From assembly GCF_001552635.1 (NCBI RefSeq), contig NZ_BCRO01000063.1, positions 20,862 through 84,861 on the forward strand: a stretch of DNA of 64,000 nt, read 5' to 3'. A model generated the notes under the pieces. That model saw only the letters and a list, made by a program, of their open reading frames with translations, was not told where the DNA came from and made no database searches. The position numbers and the translations under genes were made by a program. Positions 59,207 through 64,000 of this stretch are shown piece after piece. This DNA comes from Actinomadura hibisca NBRC 15177 (lineage in GTDB: Bacteria; Actinomycetota; Actinomycetes; Streptosporangiales; Streptosporangiaceae). Position 1 is the stretch's first letter; each line of letters opens with the position of its first letter.

Positions 59207-59240
59207 GGCGGCCCGCGGAGGAGATCCCCCGCGGGCCGCC
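59207..59240 (-). terminator. Hairpin terminator of the STAS gene
   Basis: GGCGGCCCGCGG / CCGCGGGCCGCC, perfect 12-bp arms with a 10-base loop, 17 bases past the stop. Confidence 0.7.
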
Positions 59241-59257
59241 GATCGGTTACGGACGGA

Positions 59258-59602
59258 TCACCCGGCGTTGGGCGCGGGCACGGCGTCGATCACGGTGAAG
59301 ACCGTGTCCAGCCCCGTCACCTGCAGGATGCGCTTCACGGCGGGCCGGGGCGCGGCGAGTTCGAGCAGGCCGCCACGCTCCTTGAGCCGCTTCATCGCCG
59401 ACAGCAGCACGTTCATGCCGGTCGAGTCGCAGAATTCCACCCCGCTCAGATCGACCACGATGCGGTCGGTCTCCTCGCGCAACAGTGTCGCCAGAGCGGC
59501 CTGCAGCCTGGGTGCGGTGTACAGGTCCAGCTCGCCGCTAGCTGTGACGACGGCGTGACCCCCCTGAGACGAAGTCGAGATGTTTAGCTCCACGTCCGGC
59601 AC
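59258..59602 (-). CDS. STAS-domain anti-sigma factor antagonist
   Basis: 114 residues, one STAS domain of the SpoIIAA/RsbV type: HAVVTASGELDLYTAPRLQAAL, DRIVVDLSGVEFCDSTGMNVLL with the phosphorylatable Ser in CDSTG, and RGGLLELAAPRPAVKRILQVTGLDTVF. Unphosphorylated, it binds an anti-sigma kinase and frees a sigma factor. No RsbW-type kinase or sigma-B gene is adjacent. The start is GTG. Confidence 0.92.
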   Translation of the reverse strand: MPDVELNISTSSQGGHAVVTASGELDLYTAPRLQAALATLLREETDRIVVDLSGVEFCDSTGMNVLLSAMKRLKERGGLLELAAPRPAVKRILQVTGLDTVFTVIDAVPAPNAG

Positions 59603-59856
59603 ACTATCGGGCGAACGCCCGGGGAGCCAGGCAGTTCGCCAAGTCCCGTGTCATGGGGACGTCTCCGCAGTACACCGCTTTGTGAACTACGTCCCGTTAC
59701 GGAACGGACACATCGGTACAGCCGCCCCAGGACGCCTTCCGCGCGCCGCCGGGCAACTGCCTGATTCGGCCGCGCGTCGCGTCCGAGTGCGGGACTCTGG
59801 AACCCGTGCGAGAAGCACGGACCGGCCGCGGTCACGCATGGGGGGACGGACCGCAC

Positions 59857-60249
59857 ATGAGACAAGACCGATACCAGGACCATCTCGACCGGGGACCCGA
59901 TCCCCGGGAACTCCGCCTGCGCGACCGCCTGGAGGGCGTCCGCACCCGCGCGGAGAAGGCGGGCTCCTGGCGCGCCTCGACGCAGTACCTGTCCCGGCTG
60001 GTCAACCGGTCGGGCTTCGTGCCGATCCGCACCAGACTCGCCCGCGAGGACCTGACCTTCCTGGCCGAGGCGCGCGAGGAGGTGCTGGTGTTCGCCGAGC
60101 TGGGGCTGCGGCTGCTGGACCTGCACCGGCCGCAGGACGCGGGCGGCATCACCAGCGACCCCGACAGCCCGATCCGCCGCTGCCGCGCGTGCATGTGGCG
60201 CTGGCCGTGCCCGACGTTCCGCACCATCGACGAGATGATCGACCACTGA
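59857..60249 (+). CDS. Conserved 130-residue protein with C-terminal Cys motif
   Basis: Charged helical N-terminus (DRYQDHLDRGPDPRELRLRDRL, LAREDLTFLAEAREEVLVFAELGLRLLDLH) and a C-terminal IRRCRACMWRWPCPTFRTIDEM with three Cys that could bind zinc. I have seen this tail in short actinobacterial proteins of unknown role. It diverges from the STAS gene across 254 bases in which CCGTT-ACGG-AACGG forms a small dyad. Confidence 0.75.
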   Translation: MRQDRYQDHLDRGPDPRELRLRDRLEGVRTRAEKAGSWRASTQYLSRLVNRSGFVPIRTRLAREDLTFLAEAREEVLVFAELGLRLLDLHRPQDAGGITSDPDSPIRRCRACMWRWPCPTFRTIDEMIDH

Positions 60250-60356
60250 CGCGGCGTCGGCGGCCGACGCGCCCGTCGTGTGATGTGGATCAGCGTTCGA
60301 TGCGGTCGCCGGGTGACGCGGGGCTGACGGCCGATGCGGCCGCCGTGTGATGCAGG

Positions 60357-61781
60357 TCAGCGGCCGATGCGCCCGCCGAGCTGCGCCTTCTTGCCGCGCA
60401 CGCCCAGCGAGGCGGGCGCCACGGCCGCCGCGCCCTTGAGCGACAGGCCCGACGCGCCGCCGCGCACCAGCGTGACGCTGCCGTTGCCGCCGTCCTCGTC
60501 GGGCGCGCCGACGGACATGTCCGCCGCGCCCTCGCCGGTGTGGTCCAGCAGCGAGACCTGGAAGCCGAACAGGGCGTAGGGCCGGGCCGTGCCCGGGATG
60601 CCGCCGGTGTTCTTGGTGACGGCCTGCGCGCCGCGCCCGGTCAGCCCGGACGGGGAGCCCAGCAGCAGGAACGCGCGGCCCACGTCGAAGGTGCGGCCGA
60701 TGTCCACCTTGGGCGCGCCGACGGCGAGGTCCGCACGGCCGTCGCGGTTGACGTCGCCGACCGCGACCGACTGGCCGAAGTTGTCCTCGTTGATACCGGT
60801 GCCGGGCACGCCCGGCGTGCGCTGGTCCAGGGCGTAGGAGCCGCCGAGGCCGAACGGGGTGCCCCGGTGCACGGTGACGCGGCCGCCGGTGGACGGCGAG
60901 TCGTAGGTGTTGCCGACCACGACGTCGGCGCGCCGGTCGCCGTCGAAGTCGCCGACGGCGAGCGAGTGCACGGTCGCGTAGACGGTGCGGCCGCGCGTGA
61001 AGCCGCCCGAGGCGGTGCCGTGGAAGACGGTGAAGCCGCGGCGGTGCCCGACCTCGGGGTCGTCGGCGTCGTGCCAGGCGTAGACGACGTCGCCGCGCCC
61101 GTCGCCGTTGATGTCGCCGGACGCCAGCCAGGACTGGTTGACGTCCCGCGCCGAGCGGGCCCCGGCCAGGACCGTCGCGCGGGCGCGCGAGCCGAAGTGG
61201 ATCCAGGTGTAGGTGCTGGTACCGGGCACGGTGACGAACAGCTCGGGCGAACCGTCGCCCTGGATGTCACCGGCGGCCAGGGCCTCGCCGAACCGGTGCC
61301 GGTGGCCGGGCGTGCGGGCTTCGCCGTAGACGGTGGCGCGGCCGAGCCCGTTCTTGGAACCCCACAGGATGGTGACGCCGCCCGCGTCGGTGTGCTTGCC
61401 GGCGTCCTCGTCGGGCGCGCCCACGGCCAGGTCGGCGTAACCGTCGCGGTTGAAGTCGGCCGACGCGAGCGAGTACCCGAAGTGGTCGCCGGTCTCGGCG
61501 GCGCCGGGAACGCCCGGGGAGTCCTGGCTGATGACCTTCTTGCGGCGGGTGTCGAGCCCGGTGCGCGCGCCGGGGACGACGCTGACGAACCCGGCGGCGC
61601 GCCTGCCGCCCACGGTGCCGTTGGGGCTGCCGACGGCGAGGTCGCGCAGGCCGTCGCCGTTGAAGTCGTACGGCTTGGCCACCCGCGCGGCGGCCTGCGC
61701 GGGCACGGCCCCCGCCAGCGTGCCGCCGCCGACCACCGCACTGAGCGCCAGGGCACCCGCCACACGCGAACGCACCGTCAC
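60357..61781 (-). CDS. Secreted FG-GAP (integrin alpha N-terminal-like) repeat protein
   Basis: 474 residues. Sec signal ending QAAA (about 32). Six or so FG-GAP blades each with a Ca-binding loop DxNxDGxxD followed by LAVGxP (DFNGDGLRDLAVGSP, DFNRDGYADLAVGAP, DINGDGRGDVVYAW, DFDGDRRADVVVG, DVNRDGRADLAVGAP and others), giving a beta propeller. Extracellular, calcium-stabilised binding protein. Start GTG. No linked gene on the strand. Confidence 0.88.
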   Translation of the reverse strand: MTVRSRVAGALALSAVVGGGTLAGAVPAQAAARVAKPYDFNGDGLRDLAVGSPNGTVGGRRAAGFVSVVPGARTGLDTRRKKVISQDSPGVPGAAETGDHFGYSLASADFNRDGYADLAVGAPDEDAGKHTDAGGVTILWGSKNGLGRATVYGEARTPGHRHRFGEALAAGDIQGDGSPELFVTVPGTSTYTWIHFGSRARATVLAGARSARDVNQSWLASGDINGDGRGDVVYAWHDADDPEVGHRRGFTVFHGTASGGFTRGRTVYATVHSLAVGDFDGDRRADVVVGNTYDSPSTGGRVTVHRGTPFGLGGSYALDQRTPGVPGTGINEDNFGQSVAVGDVNRDGRADLAVGAPKVDIGRTFDVGRAFLLLGSPSGLTGRGAQAVTKNTGGIPGTARPYALFGFQVSLLDHTGEGAADMSVGAPDEDGGNGSVTLVRGGASGLSLKGAAAVAPASLGVRGKKAQLGGRIGR

Positions 61782-62020
61782 ACCTCCAGCTCACGGCGGC
61801 CGTATGGCACGCCACGTCCAATAGCTGGGCGGAACGCTACCGTGCGTAAGGATTCGCTTATCAAGCGTGACGCAGACCACAGGGAGTGACATAATGCCTG
61901 GTCAGAGCATCATCGAAGCCCGGCGCCCCACGGCAGGACAGCCGATGAAATGACCCAGATCACCTCTGAGGTGCTGGTCACAACGTTGGGTGGCTTTATC
62001 GTTTTGTCGACATAGGGCCC

Positions 62021-63133
62021 CTACACCGGCAGGCGCACCACGAACCGGCAGCCGGGTCCGGTGTTGGCGACGCCGATCTCCCCGGCGTGCGCCTCGACGA
62101 TGCCGCGCGCGATGGCCAGCCCCAGCCCGGCCCCGCCGCCGGGCGTGCGGGCGGCCTCGCCGCGGAACGCGACGTCGAACACGCGCGGCAGGTCCTGCTC
62201 GGGGATGCCGCCGCAGGCGTCGGCCACCGTCACCAGGGCCTGCCCGCCGTCGATCTCGCCGCGCACCTCCACCGTGCCGTCGCTCGGGGTGTGCCGGATG
62301 GCGTTCACCACCAGGTTGCGCAGGGCCCGGCCGAACTCGCCCGCGTCCACCTGGACCGGGAGCCCGGCGCGCACGTCCCCGCGCAGCCGCACGCCCTTGG
62401 CACGTGCCAGCGCCTCGGCGCCCGCGACGGCCTCGGCGACCAGGTCGGCGAGGCCCACGCGCTCCCGGGACAGGCGGAGCGCGCCCGCGTGGATGCGCGA
62501 CAGCTCGAACAGGTCGTCCACCATGCCGGTCAGCCGGTCGGCCTCGATCCGGATGCGCCCGTGGTAGCGGCGGACGGTGGCCTCGTCATCGACGACGCCG
62601 TCCTCCAGCGCCTCGGCCATGGCGCGCAGTCCCGCCAGCGGAGTGCGCAGGTCGTGGCTGACCCAGGCGACCAGCTCGCGGCGGCTGGCCTCCAGGGCCT
62701 GCTCGCGCGCGTGCGCGTCGGCGAGACGCGCGTAGGCGGCCTCCAGCTCGCGCGACAGCTCGGCCAGCTCGGCGGGCAGCCGGGTGGCGGGCGCGCTGAA
62801 CCCGTCGGCGCGCACGGCGTCCACCAGCACGCGGTTGGCCGCCACCAGCCGCTGTCCCAGCAGGATCGACACCGCCATCGCGACCAGGCCGGAGGCCGTC
62901 ACGACCGACAGGACCACGGTCAGGTCATGGTCGTTGATCAGCATCATGAGGGCGATCACCACGATGCCCGAGACCGTCGCCAGCACCGTCGCCGCGCCCA
63001 CCACCGCGAGCTGGGCCGCGACCGACCGCCCGCGCCACCGGTGCAGCAGCCACAGGGCGGCCCCGGCGACCAGCCCGGCCGCCAGCGCCGCGTACCAGGC
63101 GACCCAGAACAGGTCGGCGACGGAGAGCATCAC
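62021..63133 (-). CDS. Sensor histidine kinase
   Basis: 370 residues; GTG overlapping the response regulator stop (GTGA), ATG one codon later. Three membrane helices in the first 95 residues with hardly any extracytoplasmic loop, so the stimulus is sensed in or near the membrane. A HAMP-like stretch leads to the dimerisation helix LVAWVSHDLRTPLAGLRAMAE (phospho-His), N-box RNLVVNAIRHTPSDG, G1 VADACGGIPEQDL and G2 PGGGAGLGLAIARGIVEAH. Pairs with the upstream OmpR-type regulator. Confidence 0.92.
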   Translation of the reverse strand: MMLSVADLFWVAWYAALAAGLVAGAALWLLHRWRGRSVAAQLAVVGAATVLATVSGIVVIALMMLINDHDLTVVLSVVTASGLVAMAVSILLGQRLVAANRVLVDAVRADGFSAPATRLPAELAELSRELEAAYARLADAHAREQALEASRRELVAWVSHDLRTPLAGLRAMAEALEDGVVDDEATVRRYHGRIRIEADRLTGMVDDLFELSRIHAGALRLSRERVGLADLVAEAVAGAEALARAKGVRLRGDVRAGLPVQVDAGEFGRALRNLVVNAIRHTPSDGTVEVRGEIDGGQALVTVADACGGIPEQDLPRVFDVAFRGEAARTPGGGAGLGLAIARGIVEAHAGEIGVANTGPGCRFVVRLPV

Positions 63134-63837
63134 GGCCGTTCCCCCGTCGGCTCGTAGCGGTAGCCGACACCCCAGACGGTGACGATGCGGCCGGGCGCGG
63201 CCGGATCGTCCTCGATCTTCTCCCGGAGCCGCCGGACGTGCACGGTGACGGTGGAGGAGTCGCCGAACGACCAGTCCCAGACACGGTCGAGCAGCTCGTC
63301 GCGGGTGAAGGCGCGCCGGGGGTGACGCAGGAGGAAGGCGAGCAGGTCGAACTCCCGGGCCGTGAGCGTGAGCCGCACGCCACCGCGGAACGCCTCGTGC
63401 GCGGCGACGTCCACGACCAGATCACCGTCGCGCAGGATGCCCGCGTTCCCGGCGGACGGGGGCACGGCACGCGCCCGCCGCAGTACTGAGCGAACACGCA
63501 AGGCCAGCTCGCGGGGGCTGAAGGGCTTGGTCACGTAGTCGTCGGCCCCGGTCTCCAGCCCCACCAGCCGATCGGTCTCGGCCCCGAGGGCGGTGAGCAT
63601 GACGACCGGCACGAGGGAGGTCTCGCGCAGCCGGCGGCACACTTCCAGGCCGTCCATGCCGGGCAACATGAGGTCGAGCACGACGAGATCGGGCGGCCGG
63701 TCCAGGACACGGCGCAGCGCCTGGCGCCCGTCGGCCACGCACTCGACGCGGTGACCGTCACGCTCCAGGTAGCGGGCGACGACTTCGGCGACGGTCGGAT
63801 CGTCGTCCACGACGAGAACGTGACCGGATGCGCTCAT
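63130..63837 (-). CDS. OmpR/PhoB-family response regulator
   Basis: 235 residues from an ATG with GGAG upstream. Receiver domain 6-120: acidic pair VVDDDPT, phospho-acceptor Asp55 (VVLDLMLPGMDG), Thr in VVMLTA and Lys in YVTKPFSPREL. The C-terminal winged helix 135-232 contains LTLTAREFDLLAFLLRHP, FTRDELLDRVWDW, VTVHVRRLREKI and VWGVGYRYEP. First gene of the operon with the histidine kinase. Confidence 0.95.
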   Translation of the reverse strand: MSASGHVLVVDDDPTVAEVVARYLERDGHRVECVADGRQALRRVLDRPPDLVVLDLMLPGMDGLEVCRRLRETSLVPVVMLTALGAETDRLVGLETGADDYVTKPFSPRELALRVRSVLRRARAVPPSAGNAGILRDGDLVVDVAAHEAFRGGVRLTLTAREFDLLAFLLRHPRRAFTRDELLDRVWDWSFGDSSTVTVHVRRLREKIEDDPAAPGRIVTVWGVGYRYEPTGERP

Positions 63838-64000
63838 CGCCTGCTCCGGGGTGCATCGGGTGACTTCACGAGCCCAAGTTACGCGCAGGACCATTACCTT
63901 CAGGGATCACGTAACGACCTCGTAAGACACCGGAAGCACAAACGGCGGAAGCCACAGGAGCCGGGGAGGCGGAGCCCGCGACCAGGGGTGCAGGGGCGGA

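Noticed and set aside
61894..61953. 19-residue ORF (MPGQSIIEARRPTAGQPMK) with GGGAG upstream
   Set aside because: Plausible ribosome site but no similarity, no partner gene and very short; not enough to call it a gene.

Overview
The window is chromosomal DNA of a high-GC actinomycete. The evidence is very high third-position GC, GTG and TTG starts, many four-base stop/start overlaps, a bacterial proteasome activator (Bpa) gene, GT-C mannosyltransferases, SigE-type ECF sigma factors, an EspI-like MinD protein and a LexA box of the actinobacterial TCGAAC-N4-GTTCGA type. Gene style suggests Streptosporangiales (Actinomadura-like), but that is an inference; no rRNA or species marker is present.

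Layout. 0-12.3 kb: a large zinc-ribbon membrane protein, a rhomboid-like protein, a class III cyclase facing a MerR regulator, an unusual ECF sigma factor carrying an anti-sigma-type zinc motif and a membrane anchor, a fatty-acyl-CoA ligase, a SigE-type sigma factor and a Cys-rich/MauE pair. 12.3-22.6 kb: an ATPase with an SOS box, wrbA, a pirin/MarR divergent pair, an M15 peptidase lipoprotein, a DUF4397/class F sortase pair, a membrane kinase with a WD40 sensor domain and an AlaX-type tRNA editing enzyme.

22.66-33.03 kb is a genomic island at the 3' end of tRNA-Ser(UGA). The tRNA 3' half plus downstream flank is repeated almost perfectly at 27.72 kb and in a decayed form at 32.93 kb, giving two tandem modules. 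No integrase is visible. Module 1 holds a class IV aminotransferase, an XRE-SUMF1 fusion, a 40-residue coupled ORF, a HAD hydrolase and small conserved proteins. Module 2 holds a graspetide (ATP-grasp RiPP) operon: precursor, ATP-grasp ester/amide ligase and a protein-isoaspartate-methyltransferase homologue, the enzyme type that installs aspartimide. It is preceded by a GntR/UTRA regulator pair, and a perfect palindrome lies between the -35 and -10 of the operon promoter.

33-46.4 kb: TetR/Ddn-like pair, cupin, EspI-like Pro-rich MinD ATPase, quinone oxidoreductase-Bpa, a Cof-type HAD phosphatase, serS behind an esterase with a C-terminal frameshift, and several regulator/enzyme pairs with clear operator repeats. 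46.4-51.8 kb: three paralogous secreted beta-domain proteins all ending in DYVDVR, with a shared upstream 10-mer and one SD-sequestering hairpin. 51.8-59.2 kb: pheA, a DUF4446-like protein and a block of envelope glycosyltransferases. 59.2-63.9 kb: STAS protein, small conserved protein, FG-GAP secreted protein and an OmpR-type two-component system.

The most promising unusual content is the graspetide module with its regulation, the tandem tRNA-Ser island, the sigma/anti-sigma fusion, and the non-canonical XRE-SUMF1/aminotransferase pair.
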